A DNA stretch of 64,000 nucleotides from Salvator merianae (taxonomy: Eukaryota > Chordata > Lepidosauria > Squamata > Teiidae). The stretch covers positions 3,612,435-3,676,434 of the forward strand of contig QVOM02000115.1 of assembly GCA_003586115.2 (NCBI GenBank), in the 5' to 3' direction. Both the position numbers and the translations under genes were made by a program. A model generated the notes under the pieces. That model saw nothing but the letters and a program-made list of their open reading frames with translations. It had not been told where the DNA came from and did not search any database. Positions within the stretch are counted from its first letter, which is position 1; every line of letters starts with the position of its first letter. Positions 1 through 11,884 of the stretch are shown piece after piece.

Positions 1-440
1 AACAACTGAAGGAGTCAGAAGGGGGAATTTATAAGTGGCGGAGTAGAAGAATGGGCAGAAGCCAAATTATAGAAAGACTGATATGAGAAGAAGATTTTGA
101 GAGATTGGACAAATATAATAAGTTACAGAAAAATAAGGCAGTGGATAGACTTTGGTGAAAACTGGAAACCCTCTATTGAACTTTTGCAAGATCTGGAAAG
201 TGGACTTGGAAAGTGGATTGGGTTTGCTGGAGGAAAAGAATGAAGAGAAAAGAAGAAGAATGTTGGTGGAAGAAAAGAGCTGGGTGGTTGGGGGGTAAGA
301 AATATAGAAGAAATCTGGGAATTAGTTAAAATGTTAGTTAAAAATGTTAGTTGACAAATCATGAAATATTTAGTGTAATTTTATATATCCTTAAAAAATA
401 AAAAAATAATAAGAAAAAAAAAAGAAAAAAAAAGAAAAAA
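1..440 (+). mobile_element. L1 LINE 3' end (end of ORF2, 3' UTR, A-rich tail)
   Basis: The first 170 bases or so, read on the plus strand, encode the last residues of an L1-type ORF2 (NWKPSIELLQDLESGL), matching the same terminal region of the L1 at 41-43 kb ([16 protein letters not shown]). A short 3' UTR and an A-rich tail with scattered G follow from about 395. The element runs in from outside the window. It is 5'-truncated as seen here and non-functional. Confidence 0.7.
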
Positions 441-1690
441 AAAAAGAAAATGCATTGAAAGTGCTTTGAATTTGGGATCAGGCTGGATTGAAAGTGGACC
501 AAAAGTGGATTGAGAGTGGATCGAAAGTGGATCGAGAGTGGATCGAAAATGCATTGGGAGTGCATCAAGACTGGATTAAAAGTGGATTGGAAATGGGTCA
601 AAATTTCGTTGAAAGTGCATTGAAAGTACAGTGAAAGTGCTTTGAAATTGGCATGAGTCTGGCTTGAAGGTAGATTTAAAATTGTATTAAAGCATATTGA
701 GATCGAATTGAATTTGCTTTGAAGGAGGAATGTAATTAGATGGACAGTGCATAGAAAGTCCTTTGAATTTTCTCTGAATGTGCTTTGAAAAAGGAAGGAG
801 TGGAGCGCGAATGGATTGAAATTTGTAAATGGCTTAACCATGAAGCATGGCAATGCAAAATAGTTGTGTTTGAAACTCATTCTGGATTTGTCGAAAGAGT
901 CTTTCACTCCTTGAAGCTCATTGAAAAGATATTGAAGGTACCTTGAAAGTTTTCTGAATGTGGTTTTGAAATTGATTACAGGTTGATTAGAAGTAGACTC
1001 AGAAAAGAGTGAAAGTGCTTTGAAAGTGGATTGAAAGGGCTTGCCATGTGGCTGGAATATGGTTTTGAGCTGGAATAGAAGATGAAGAGAGATGAACATG
1101 GATTGTGCGCACTATCAAGGTGTTTAAAAATGCTTTGAAATTTGGATTTAAATTGCAACGAGAAGCTAAGGAGGTGTAAAGTGGAATGAAAGTGATTGAA
1201 AAGTGCATTGGAAATAGAGTGAAAGTGTTTTGAAAGAGGAAGGAGTCTGGTAGGAAAGTGGACTGACAGTGTATTGAAAGTGCGCTGAAGAAGGTTGGAA
1301 AGTGGTAGGAGTTCAATAGTAAGTGGATTGGATGTGCTTTGATAATGGATTGAATGTGGAAGGGAAGTGGAATGAGTTTGGAACGGGAGTGGAGTGAGGG
1401 TGGATTGACATTTCAGTGAAAGTGTTCTGCAATGCACTCTGAAAGCACTTTGAAGTAGAAATGAAAGTGGATCGAAACTGGAATAAAAACGAGCAGACAG
1501 TGTTTTGAAAGATGAATGTGGTTGAAATGAAAGCAGATTCAAAATCTGAACGGTTTGAGTGCTTTGGAACTTGAATGAAACTGGAATGAGTGGACTGAAA
1601 GTGAATTGAGAGTGGACTGAGAGTGACTTGAAAGTGGAAGGAGATTCCATTGATAGTGGATTGCATGTTGATTGTCATTGCAGCAAATTT
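441..1690. repeat. 11-bp satellite-like tandem array
   Basis: Degenerate tandem copies of an 11-mer close to GAAAGTGGATT (variants GAAAGTGCATT, GAGAGTGGATC, GAAAGTGCTTT) run in near-perfect 11-bp register, clearest at 480-640. Because 33 bp is 11 codons, all three reverse frames give Phe/Ser/His-rich repetitive open frames with FQSTF-like motifs. These frames are a by-product of the repeat and not genes. The array follows directly on the L1 tail. Confidence 0.85.
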
Positions 1691-2000
1691 ACTCTCAAAG
1701 TGCTTTGAAAAAATCAGACTCTTCAAAATAAATCTCTGACTCTGCAAAAAAAATCACCAACTCTGCCAAAAAGTGTTGACTGTAGAAAAAATATTTCCAA
1801 CTCTGCAAAAAGATTTTTTTTTTTTTTTTACCGTGGGTAAAAAAATCGCCTGCACTGCCCACAAGACATGACGTGACTCTGCTCAAACAGTCACTGACTC
1901 TGCAAAAAAAATCACCAACTCTGGGAAAAAATTGCCGACTGCACAAATAATCACTGACTCTGTGCACAGAATCCCTGACGCTGCACAACCATGCGCAACA
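1691..2000. repeat. Degenerate about 21-bp tandem repeat, block 1
   Basis: The repeated phrase is AAAAATCACCAACTCTGC with variants (CTGACTCTGCA, CCGACTGCACA), spaced about 20-22 bp, and includes a T-run at 1814-1829. It is the same family as the longer block at 4371-5400. Confidence 0.65.
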
Positions 2001-3029
2001 TGGTGTGAACCTCACTGGGGCTCCCAGAACACTGCTGTGAGAGGAGCTTCCCCTTGCAATGTTAACGAGCCTTCCAAGAGTCATAGAAATAGACTCAAAA
2101 TTGTGCCAGAACTCAGACATGTTGGTCTGTTGCAAGTTCCAGCAGGATCCTCAGGTTCTGGAGGGAGGGGAACATCTGAATGCACACCTCTGGGCAGGTG
2201 CTCATGTGGATGGGGCTTATCATCCATGGTATACTGGACAATGTGGGCATGCCATCCATATGCCCTTCATGGTCTGGTATATTGACAGAGATCCACTTGT
2301 GAACCTCTTCAAAAACATATAGTGGTAGAATGGGATAGGGTGCCATTTTGGCCTCCTATCCTGGTCCACATTCTCTTCTAAAGTGGACAGGGCATTCCAA
2401 AGGGTGTTGAGGCCTGTTTTGGTTCACAATGTGTGCAAATAGCAAGCCTCTGGGCTGTTCCGGGTCACCCCTTGGCCCAAGGGTGGAAAGGGCTAGTCTT
2501 CTGAGACCATAGTTAAGCGGCAGGAAATATAGTCTTTGAACGAACGTATCAGAGGACTTAAGAGGGCAGACAATTCAGGGATGAGCTGTAGGCAAGGTTC
2601 AGAAGACAGACAGAATGTAGTTGCAAGGCAGTCCTAGGACACAAAGGCAGTAGTCATGCACCAAGGCTCTGTTTCCACTTTCTGGACAAGTACGGTCTAA
2701 TAATACCATAATAGGCCAGTAATGTTGGGGCACAGTGGTGGCCATTTGCACTATAAGTGTTGGACCAGCCATGCACCTAGCCAGCCGTGCTTGCAGCATG
2801 AATGGATGACTGGAATCCACATGGGAAAGGCTGAACCAGAACCTAGCGCATAGTAGGACATTGTCATGATGATTCAGCAGCTATGAATGACTGCACAGTC
2901 ACAGTACTCAGTATGCAGCCCATGCTCCCTCTCCACACAGCACCCAGAAAAGGGCACAGATCTGCCATCTCAGGAGCAATCCAACCACTCTTGGTCAGCC
3001 AGAGAATTTTAGTTCTCCACAGCTGGATT
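2001..3029. other. Unassigned intergenic sequence
   Basis: No open frame with recognisable protein content. The stretch has a moderate GC level and looks like old repeat or unique DNA. The short open frames on both strands share no motif with known families. Confidence 0.5.
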
Positions 3030-3915
3030 TCTCCAGGGAGGGTTTAGTCAACTTCAGCTGAGCTGTGGCAGTGGCTGAGTGTGTGACAGACCAGGAAAAG
3101 GATCTTGGGGTTCTGGCAGACAGCTCAATGAAGGTGTCAACCCAGTGTGCAGTGGCAGTGAAAAATGCAAATTCAATGCTAGGGGTAATAAGGAAGGGAA
3201 TAGAAAACAAGTCGGCAAGTGTCATTGTGCCTCTTTACAAATGTATGGTGAGGCCACACTTGGAATATTGTGTACAATTCTGGTCACCTCACCTCAGAAA
3301 GGATATTGTGGAACTGGAGAAGGTGCAAAAAAGGGCAACCAGAATGATCAAGGGGCTGGAACACCTTCCTTACGAAATCAGGCTGCAATGCCTTGGCCTC
3401 TTCAGCCTTGAAAAGCGGCGTTTAAGAGGAGACCTGACTGAAGTATACAAAATCATGCACAGTATGGATAAGGTGGATAAAGAGAAGTTTTTCTCTCTCA
3501 CACACAACACCAGGACCAGGGGGCACTCTCTGAAGCTGATGGGTGGGAGAGTTAGGACTGACAAGGGGAAGCATTTTTTCACCCAGAGGGTCGTCGGTCT
3601 GTGGAATTTATTACCGGATGAGGTGGTGACAGCAATCAGCCTGGATAGCTTTAAGAAGGGATTGGACAGATTCATGGAGGTCAGGTCTATCAATGGCTAC
3701 TAGAATGGATGCCTAGGTACTTCCTCCAGGTTGGAAAGACAGGCAGGATGTCTGTAAAACCAATTGCGGGGAGTCAAGAGCAGGTGAAGGTTTTGCCTTT
3801 ATGTTCTGCTTGAGAATGCCCAGAAGCAATTGTTGGGCCACTGTATGAAACAGAATGCTGGACTAGATGGGCCGTGGCCTGATCCAGCAAGGCTCCTCTT
3901 ATGTTCTTATCCAGG
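3030..3915 (+). mobile_element. CR1/L3-type LINE, 5'-truncated copy with intact 3' end
   Basis: A plus-strand CR1 retains the C-terminal part of ORF2 and the whole 3' UTR. The 3' end holds the squamate CR1 signature GGACTAGATGGGCC, then GATCCAGCAAGGCTC, and finishes in TTATGTTCTTAT. CR1 elements lack a poly(A) tail and end in a short repeat, which fits. Upstream sequence including the endonuclease and RT core is absent, as expected for incomplete reverse transcription. Confidence 0.9.
3065..3703 (+). pseudogene. CR1 ORF2 C-terminal fragment
   Basis: An uninterrupted 212-codon frame encodes the region downstream of the RT catalytic core. Recognisable blocks are DLGVLADSSMKVSTQC, RPHLEYCVQFWSPH, LEKVQKRATRMIKGLEHLPY, LFSLEKRRLRGDL and VVGLWNLLPDEVV, in the order found in CR1 ORF2. 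The YxDD-containing RT core and the endonuclease are missing. It therefore cannot act alone, although the lack of stops suggests a fairly young copy. The natural stop is TAG at 3701-3703, followed by the CR1 3' UTR. The first methionine is not a real start, since the element is truncated there. Confidence 0.85.
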
Positions 3916-4370
3916 AAATGCCCTGGATTGCTCCACAAGTTAAGTGTGAACAGGCCCCAAATAACTGGATTTCAGTTGACTTGCCAGAATTTGGTCAAAA
4001 CATGAGTATAATAAGGATTAATTTCAAGCCCACGGTAAAGTGGGGCTTTGCCTGTCTGAATGCTGGCAGGATTTTTGCAGCCTGATAAGCTCTAGATCTG
4101 GAGAAAACATCAGAACAAGCAGAGTGGGGGAGCAGCTGCCTTTGGATAGTGCTGTTCCCACAGAAGCAATGAGAAGAGGCTATTACCGTATAGCCAAGAA
4201 ACAGCACCTTCAAGTCCTAACAGCCAACACTTTGGCTACTACCCTATCCTAAGACTCTTTGTGCTGCAATATAACATGAAATACAAAGAGAAAGGCATTT
4301 ATTAAAATGAGGCAGATTGCATTACTTTTGGACGATGAGGCAGAACATGAAAGCAATGTCTTTACTAGGC
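3916..4370. other. Unassigned intergenic sequence
   Basis: No recognisable gene or repeat. The short frames in this interval have no family motifs. It separates the CR1 3' end from the 21-bp array. Confidence 0.5.
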
Positions 4371-5400
4371 ACAACCATGCGCAAAATACGACTATGTGCA
4401 AAAAATTGCCATCTCTGAGGAAAATATTGCCAACCCTGCACAAAAAATCGCTGACTCTGTGGAAAATATTGCTGACTCTTTGGAAAAAATTGCCAACTCT
4501 GTGCAAATAATTGCCTTCTATGTGCATAAAATAGCTGACTGTGCAAATAATCACCAACTATGTGCAAAAATCGCCAACTGCACGCAAATAAACATGGACT
4601 ATGCACAATCATGCACAACTAATCACTGACTATGCATAATTAATTGCCGACTACACGGAAATAATCACCGACTTTGCAGAAATAATCGCCAACTATGTGC
4701 AAAAATCGCCAACTGTGCGCAAATAAATGTGGACTTTGCAGAAATAATCTCCAACTATGTGCAAAAATTGCCAACTGTGCACAAAAATGGCCACCTATGA
4801 GCAAATAATCGCTGACTATGCGAAATAATTACTGACTATGCACAACCATGCACAACTAATCACTGACTATGCGCAACTAATTGCCGACTATGTGTAAATA
4901 ATTGCCAGCTATGTGCAAATAATTGCCGCCGTGTGCAAATAATCACCATTTGTACACAATAATCAACTGTGGGCAAATAATTGCCGACTACGCACAACGA
5001 ATCACCGACTATGTGTAAATGAATGCCGACTATACGCAAATATTTGCTGACCATGTGCAAATAATCGCTGACTACGCACGAATAATCGCCATCAATGGGC
5101 AAATAATCACCGAGTGTGCACAAATCACAAATAATCACCGACTATGCGTAAAGGAATGTCGACTATGCAGAAATAATTGCTGACCATGTGCAAATATTGG
5201 CTGGCTATGCGCAAATAATTTCCGACTGTGCGCAAAAAATGCCAATTATGCCCAAATAATCACCAACTATGCACAAACAAATGCCAACTATGTGCAAAAA
5301 ATAGCTATGTGTAAATAATCGCCAACTATGTCCAAATAAACACCAACGATACGCAAATGAATCCCGACTATGCAGAAATAATTGGAGATCATTACAGTAC
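4371..5400. repeat. 21-bp tandem array, block 2
   Basis: About 45 degenerate copies of a unit close to GCAAATAATCACCGACTATG, with variants such as GCCAACTATGTGCAAA. Since 21 bp is seven codons, the reverse strand reads as false seven-residue repeats (for example YLHRVGNFFQRVSNIFHRV). No gene is implied. Variation between neighbours is high, so the array is old or has not been homogenised. Confidence 0.85.
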
Positions 5401-6290
5401 TGAGCTAATTTTGGCTGTAGAAGTATTCTATCTCTTTATGTACAAAAGTGAAGCCCAGATGCAGTCATATTCCATAAGCAAATACAGGAAAAACATATCT
5501 TGCCCATCTATATGAAACATGGAGTATTCACTTGTCTTCTTTTACTGGATAATATTCCATCTGAGAAATTTCCCAAGTGGCCCAAAGAGTCACAAAATAA
5601 CCTCTTGTGAAGCCATTTTAAAGATGCATATTATAATTTCTGAAGTGCACCACTAGATGGCAAGACACCATTGCAGATGTCCTCAAGATTTATTCCAAAG
5701 GCAATGGCAGTTAGTCAAGTATCACTGGTGAATATAAATACTTACCCACAGGGCATTCAGGCAGACTGGATCAGTGCTCTACCAGAACATTAAAAAGCAG
5801 CTTTAACTCTTATCTTCCTTTCTCCTAAACTGCTAATAGCTTTGTTGCCAATTGTTCTTCCACTGTGTGGGATTTGCTGTTGTTGCTTTGTGGAGTCACA
5901 TTTGAATCAGTGCTAATTCAGGTGTTGATATATTTATAGATTGTTTAATAAATATAGTTTCTCCTGCAAATGCTTGTGAAGTAAATACAAACTTGTTCTG
6001 GAGCATTTGTGTTCTGAAAAAGGTTTTCTGTAACTTTTTTTTCTGTAAGGTTTTCTTTTGTTTCTATGTGGTTTTCAAATGTTACTTTTTGACTTTGTAA
6101 ATTGCCTTAATTTTTTTAAGAGCAGCTGCAGTAAACAAATATTTTAAAAATAAAAAATAAAAAGATCTGGAGCATACCATGGGAACTTTATATGTCTGCT
6201 TGCACCTATGTGTGTATCATTTCAACCCTTATGCAATTCTTCTTATCCCTAAAAGTCATCAGCCCTACTTAATGTTTGCTGTGCTATTAC
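5401..6290. other. AT-rich unassigned sequence
   Basis: No gene, clear repeat or RNA was seen. It includes T-rich tracts near 6030-6120. Confidence 0.5.
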
Positions 6291-6508
6291 ACGGTGTTGC
6301 CAGTCACCATGGCGGTGGCTGGAAATTTCCCAGCCGCTGTCCTGGCTCAGGATGCCAGCAGGACACCAACATTCATGATGAAAATGCTGGTATCCTGCTG
6401 CCAGTCTGTTCTACTGCCTTGCAGTGAGGCTGGTTGCCACGCTGCAAGGTGTGATCCACCGTAGAACAAGACAAGTATCTCATTGTATGGTGGAGCGTGA
6501 ACAGGCCC
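6291..6508. mobile_element. Tourist-like MITE fragment (GGGCCTGTTC family), one end only
   Basis: The right end reads GCGTGAACAGGCCC, the inverted form of the GGGCCTGTTCGCAC terminus seen at 44152, 52500 and 63629. The interior (CACCATGGCGGTGGCTGG, then CAGGACACCAACATTC) shares the tone of the other copies but the left end is not evident. Confidence 0.5.
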
Positions 6509-6779
6509 TAAGTGTGAATGCCTTGGCCATTTCTGTGCTTTACCAGCCTGGAATTGTCTGTGGAGGCAATTCCAAAGCAGTAAGTGTGAACCTGCCCTGG
6601 GAAACCAAACAAATTGTTATACTGAAGACCATAAAGTGACTTCATAGTCGATGTGAGATTTTTTTGGCAATTGTTTTCCCTGTTAGCATTCAAAATAAGA
6701 GGTAGGCTTAATTCACCATTGTAAGTGAGCATGGTCACTGGCAAAGTCAGTATCCTGGAGCCTGTTTGCACTTTATACT

Positions 6780-6915
6780 AGCAAGCAGAGGTGTGAGAGT
6801 CCAGGAGTAGGCTCCAGCCACCCCCGATCGCTCCTAACTGTGGAGCACTAATTTACCGGGAGTTATTATCCAGCTCCCAGTAAAGTGAGTTTGCACCTCT
6901 GGTGCTCTAAACCTG
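6780..6915. mobile_element. Probable fragment of the same MITE family
   Basis: The phrases GGGAGTTATTATCCAGCTCC and CAGTAAAGTGAGTTTGCACC recall the interior and end of the copy at 58610-58796 (GGGAGCTGACTATCAGTTCC). Neither terminus is complete, so the assignment is weak. Confidence 0.35.
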
Positions 6916-7099
6916 TCTAGAAAGGCTCCTGCAGTCTGTCTATTAGATTACACCTAATGGCGTTTAAACTAAAGCCACCAGCTGAGGAGAGCCATTCATA
7001 AGGGGAAGTCACAATTAAAATCAATTAAAAATCCACTTTGTAAAATGGCATTCAATGACCTTACTGATTAATCTACTAATTAATCCAATTAGTCTTTTC

Positions 7100-7770
7100 A
7101 AATTTATTTATAGGCTTCCATTTATTGCTAACACACTTTCAGCACTCACCACAATTTTACCACACATTCAGCACTCATGCACCACACTTTCACTGTTAAC
7201 TTACAAATTCCAAACCACTTCCAGAACACTTTTAAAGTACTTTCAAAGTATTTTTAATGAACTTTAAGGAATGAAAATATGTTTAATCTAGCATGAGTTT
7301 TCAAATACAATGTGTTTACTGTTCCTAATTTGTCCACCATTTAAAAATTTCATTCCACTTTCACTCCACTTATTCCACTTCCTTTCCAGTTTTAAAGCAC
7401 TATCTATCCACGTTCAAAGCACTATCACAGCACTTTGAATCCAATTCAAATCCAGTTTGTGAGTGTCAAAATGGCAAAAATGTGGCAAATGAGTGGTGAA
7501 AGTGAAGCAACTGAGCGGCAAAACTGTGGCAAAACTGTGGTAAGTGAGTGCTGAAAGTGTGTTGGATGAGTGGGAACAGTATAAGTGTGTGTTGAAAGTG
7601 TGGTGAGTGGCAAAAGCATGGTAAGAGAACAGTGAAAGTGTGGTAAGTGAGTGTAGAAAGAATGGTATTTGAGTGTGGTAAGAGTATCAAAATGTGGAAA
7701 GTAAGGTAAGTGAGTGTTAATAGAATGGTAAGTGTGTGCTAAAAACAGGTGGTAATTAGGTGGTAAATGT
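7100..7770. repeat. 11-bp satellite, block 2 (both orientations)
   Basis: From 7100 to 7440 the CACTTTCAAT-type orientation prevails (reverse complement of the 441-1690 unit); from 7455 to 7770 the GAAAGTGTGGT / GTAAGTGAGTG orientation prevails. The phase is looser than in block 1. The open frames across this block are Ser/Thr/His-rich by-products. Confidence 0.65.
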
Positions 7771-8019
7771 GTAGTATATAAACTAAAAAAGGCCTTCCCT
7801 CCACAGAGCCATTTGCATTCCCTTGGAAGAATGGGCCTCCTGTTGAGAAGGCCATTGACTACCATTAGCCTCTGACTTCCTGAATATATCTGTGGAAAAT
7901 TTATTTCTTTGCACCAATGCCAACTTTCTGTTCCCATTGGGCCACTTCAACCAGGTACAGTATTAAAACCTGCAAGTTCCAGTAGCCTCCTTGTTTATCA
8001 TTGTGTATTTTCCCACCCT

Positions 8020-8255
8020 TTACAAATCAGATTCCACTTTCACTTCACTCAATCCATTTTCATTCCACTTTCAAAGCACTTTCAATTCAGCTTCATTCCA
8101 CTTTCAAAGCACTTTCAATTCAGCTTCATTCCAATTTCAAAGCACTTTCAAGGCACATTCAATCCACCATCACCCCACTTTGCAGTCAAATTTCAAAACA
8201 GTTTAAAATCATTTTCAATCCACAATCAATGCAATTTCCTTCCATTTTCAAAGAT
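8020..8255. repeat. 11-bp satellite, block 3
   Basis: Tandem 11-mers in the reverse orientation (CACTTTCAAAG, CACTTTCAATT, CAGCTTCATTC) include a near-identical 33-bp higher-order repeat around 8055-8120. The unit is the reverse complement of the 441-1690 unit. Confidence 0.75.
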
Positions 8256-8530
8256 CCAATTGAGTATATATTTGCCGCTGGGACAACTGATTAAGCAGGT
8301 CCTCTTTCAGGGGCAAAGAGTATTTATTGGACATGGAAATTGCATTCAGACCCCTATAATCCATACATAATCTCAGCATCTCGTCTTTTTTCTTTCAACA
8401 GTATTAGAGCCAGCACTGGGGTGGAGGCAGATTGAATAAAGCCCCAGACCAAATTCTTATCCAGAAATTCTCTTAGGGCTGCTTGTTCCACCTGAGACCC
8501 CCAGTGAAATGTCCCTGGGGTGGTTTCCTG
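8256..8530 (-). pseudogene. Gypsy-type LTR retrotransposon RT fragment
   Basis: On the minus strand the frame reads EQAALREFLDKNL, then GFIQSASTPV, and, after frame breaks, KYSLPLKEDLLNQLS. This is the layout of the start of a Ty3/Gypsy reverse transcriptase (helix before the RT fingers, then the loop leading to the palm). Only about 90 codons remain, with a stop and at least one frameshift. No LTRs, primer-binding site or integrase were seen nearby. It is a dead scrap. Confidence 0.6.
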
Positions 8531-8614
8531 TTCCTACTCGAGCATTTCCAGTGTCTTTGCACTTTCCATGTGGTTGGGACTTACATGCTGGGTCAGGGAA
8601 GCTAATTTTCCCCT

Positions 8615-9650
8615 CTTTCCATTTATATACTGCCCTATGCATAGCCCTAGAGTAGTGGACAGAAATAGCAATAAAAAAAGCAGCAATAAAAATACATAAT
8701 AAAAACCAGATACAATTTATAATTTCCAATTGTAGTAACCTCTCTCATCAAATGCCCATATCAAAAGATAGGCTTTTAGTAAACACTGACTGTTTCATAA
8801 CATGGGAGCTATGACTAAGAAATCCCTTCTTTGCAACTCAGCTCAGCATATTTCATGAAATGTTGGAACCCAATGAGAGCCTCCCCAACAGACCTTAATT
8901 CTTAGGCCCACCTGTATGAGTGGAGGTGCTTCTTCAAGAACATAGGCCCCAAATCATTCAGGGCTTTAAAAGTTGGCAACAGAACTCTGAGTTGGATTAG
9001 AAGTAAGTGGCAGCCAATGCAACTCTTTGAGAATTGGTGTTATATGGACCCTGCTGGAAATGCCCAATAGCAACCTACTCTCAACATTTTGTACCAATTT
9101 CTAGCTTTCGAATAATCCTCAGGGGTAGCCCATACATACGGTGAATAGCAGTACTTTTTTCTGGAGAACACAAGTACCTGGATCACTGTGTTCAGGTGCT
9201 CCCTTTCAAGGAAGGATTTCAGCTGTTAAATCATCCTCAAATGGGAATAGGCATTCCTGGTCACCACAATGACTTGAGACTCAAGTGAGAGATGAGTATC
9301 CATGATCTCACCTGTTCTCTACATGGAAGGGTAACCCAATGGAGAATAAGTGGTCTAGTCACTTCCTTGAGTTGTGATCTTGGAATGCACAGGACCTCAG
9401 TCTTATCTGGTTTCAGTTTCAACTTATTAGACTGCACCCAATCCATCATTGCCTCAAGGCACTGATCAGAAGGCCTGACTCACCTGATTCAATTTGAAAG
9501 GAGATGTAGAGCTGGGTGTCATCTGTATACTGATGGCATTCAACTCCACACTACCTATTGACTTCTAGAAACTTAAAGTAGATACTGACAATCAAGGGGG
9601 ATAAAATAGATCCTTGGGGTACCCCACAAATGAGTACCCAGGACTGAGAA
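8615..9650 (-). mobile_element. L2-like LINE fragment, minus strand
   Basis: Read on the minus strand, the segment contains WVQSNKLKLKPDKTEVL, the RT thumb-proximal motif of L2/CR1-like LINEs, and further on a HWLPLTSNPTQSSVANF-type block. The 3' end near 8615-8720 has the phrase ATACTGCCCT followed by A-rich sequence, which is shared with the copy at 61715. There are many stops and frameshifts. Confidence 0.65.
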
Positions 9651-9699
9651 TAGAGATGGCTGTGACAACTTTGAGGACGAAACCCTCAGATTTGCTTGG

Positions 9700-11270
9700 A
9701 ATTAGATGCTGCCTTTGAAATGACAACGTCACTCATTTCAATCAGTTTCTTTTCTTGCAGACTCGTGATGTGGACAAACTACTTGAAGGAGTTCATGCTA
9801 CCACTTTTCTCTTGGTTTATTAAATGATGCAGCAGAGAACTGTCAGGGTGGATCCAGAGAGTGATTAATATCTCACTGAGCACTGGTGAAGTCCCACTGG
9901 CACTCAAGAAGGCAGTGGTTTGCCTTCTTTTTAAAAATAGTGGCTCTGGGTCTGGAAGTGTTGAACAACTATAACCCTATAGCCAACATTGTGTTCCTCA
10001 GCAAGGTGCTTGAGAATTGGGTTGTAATACAACTACAGGCATGCGTGGATGGAGTGAAGCATCTGGACGCTTTCCAATCTGGCTTTAGGCCTGGTCACAG
10101 TACTGAAACTATCTTGGTTGCCCTGATTGATGACCTATGGTAGGAGAGGGACAGGGTCAATGCCACCTTGTGGAAGATCCTTGACTTATTTGTAGCTTTT
10201 GATACCATTGACCATGGTATCCTTTTGAGAGTGGCTCCAGGCTATAGGAATCAGAGGCATTGTTTTGCAATGGTTCTGGTTCTATCTCTGGAGCAGAATT
10301 CGAAGTGAACACACAGGGGATTTTCAGTCATTCTCTGAGCGTTCAATTGTGGATTCTCTCAGGGGTCAATTCTGTCCTCCACACTTTTGAACATTTATAT
10401 GAAATAGTTAGGTATAATCAACATCTTTTATCAACATCAGGGGCAAAAGTGCAAGTACTGGAGAAGTGCTTGGAGTCATTGAGGGGCTGGATACAGTTCA
10501 AAAGACTGAAACTTAACCTAGACAAGATGAAGGTATTGTTTGTCCTGGGTTACGGGGTCAAAGAAGTTGGGAGATGTAGTATCCTGGACAGGTTAGAGAC
10601 TTGGACATTCTCCTAGACTCATCCCTGTCTAATGAGACTCAGGTAGTAGCAATGACTACAATTCCTACAGTCAATTTTGGCTTGTGAGGCAATTGCAGCC
10701 CTTCCTCAGAGAACACACGGTCACTCCTGCCCATGCTCTTTCGACCTCCAGACTAGACCATGCTCTTTTGACCTCCAGACTCCACCTCTGTGTGGGCAAA
10801 TTTTGAAGGTGGTACAGAAACTTCAGCTAGTGCAAAATATGGCAGCTAGGGTTGTAACTGACTTTCCAAGCCATTGCCATATCACCCCTGACCTTAAAGA
10901 GCTTCACTAGCTTCCCATTGGCTTCTAAGCCCAACTCAAGTTTTTAGTATTGACCTATACAGCCTTATATAATTCTGGTCCCACATACTTGAAGGACTGT
11001 CTCCTCCTATCCAGACCTGTCCACCTGCCAAGATCTTCAGGGGAAGCCTTCCTGCCAAACCCTCTCTTGAAGAATTCTGTGGAACTACAACTAGGAATTG
11101 GGCATTCTCTGTGGTGGCCCGCCACTTATAGAACAGCCTCTCCAATGAGATTCACCAAATATCTGTGCGTGATTCAATGGAGATTAAGGGAGGGGGATGC
11201 TAATGTGATGATGGCCACAGTTGCCACAGTTCTACAATGTTCCCATTCTCTTATTTTCTCATAGGCTGAG
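9700..11270 (+). pseudogene. L2-like LINE reverse transcriptase, degenerate
   Basis: Successive plus-strand frames carry, in the natural order, NYNPIANIVFLSKVLE (RT motif 1 region), FQSGFRPGHSTETILVALIDD (motif 2 region), LSPTLF-type sequence near 10390, RLKLNLDKMKVL near 10500, LVQNMAARVVTDF near 10830 and a YTALYNSGPTYLKD block near 10950. All are typical of L2-type RT through to its C-terminus. Frames shift several times and internal stops occur, so it is a dead copy. It lies head-on with the minus-strand L2 fragment to its left. Confidence 0.75.
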
Positions 11271-11523
11271 GGATAGGTGGCACCTTGCACGTCTCCTTCC
11301 AGTGAAGGAATGTAGCAGGCACCAGTGCCAGACACTTCTGGTTACCAAGGTCAGAGGCATGACAAAGTCTCTGCTAACACAAACATGCCAACTTCTTGGT
11401 GGAAGGGGGCTGCAAGGCTTTATGGGAACTGGTGTGTCATTACATATTACTAATAAGTGTTAATGCAGGAAGTTGTTAATGCAGGACAGTGAAAAGTCTG
11501 CTTCTTAGTATAATACTTGACAC

Positions 11524-11828
11524 TTGGGATGTGCATGAATGAAATCTGTGTTTTCAATTCACTGTCAAAGTGAAACCCCATATTTATGGATTCATTTTTG
11601 CCCTTTTCCGGATGTTTTTCTAATTGAAAACTCCTTTTTCGTGCCTTACAACACAGCAAAAACACAAATATTCAATTGAATATTCCGGTTTCATGAAGGT
11701 GGAGACTGGTTCATTTTGACTGAACCTTGAAAATGCAAAAAAGGGCATTTTCAATTCAATTCAAATGTCCATGAATGCGAAATATTCAATCAAATGGTCA
11801 AATGTCAAATGAATTTTGCACATCTTTA
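11524..11828. mobile_element. hAT-type MITE (GATGTGCA termini)
   Basis: The termini are TTGGGATGTGCATGAA and, inverted, TTTTGCACATCTTTA. The element is flanked by an 8-bp direct repeat with one mismatch (CTTGACAC at 11516-11523, CTTGTCAC at 11829-11836), the hallmark length of hAT insertions. At 305 bp with no coding frame it is non-autonomous. Same family as 13560-13932. Confidence 0.75.
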
Positions 11829-11884
11829 CTTGTCACTGTGTAGTAGATGTATTTCCTCACTAAATCACACCAATCAAATGGTGA

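Noticed and set aside
359..1747. Several long minus-strand open frames (79-246 codons), Phe/Ser/His-rich
   Set aside because: They are all readings of the 11-bp satellite in different frames, with period-11-residue repetition and no domain.
4249..5138. Minus-strand frames with seven-residue repeats (HRVGNFF-like)
   Set aside because: Artefact of the 21-bp tandem array; the same appearance arises in overlapping frames and on both strands.
4371..5400. CRISPR-like regularity
   Set aside because: Contiguous degenerate tandem repeats with no spacer structure, in a vertebrate genome.
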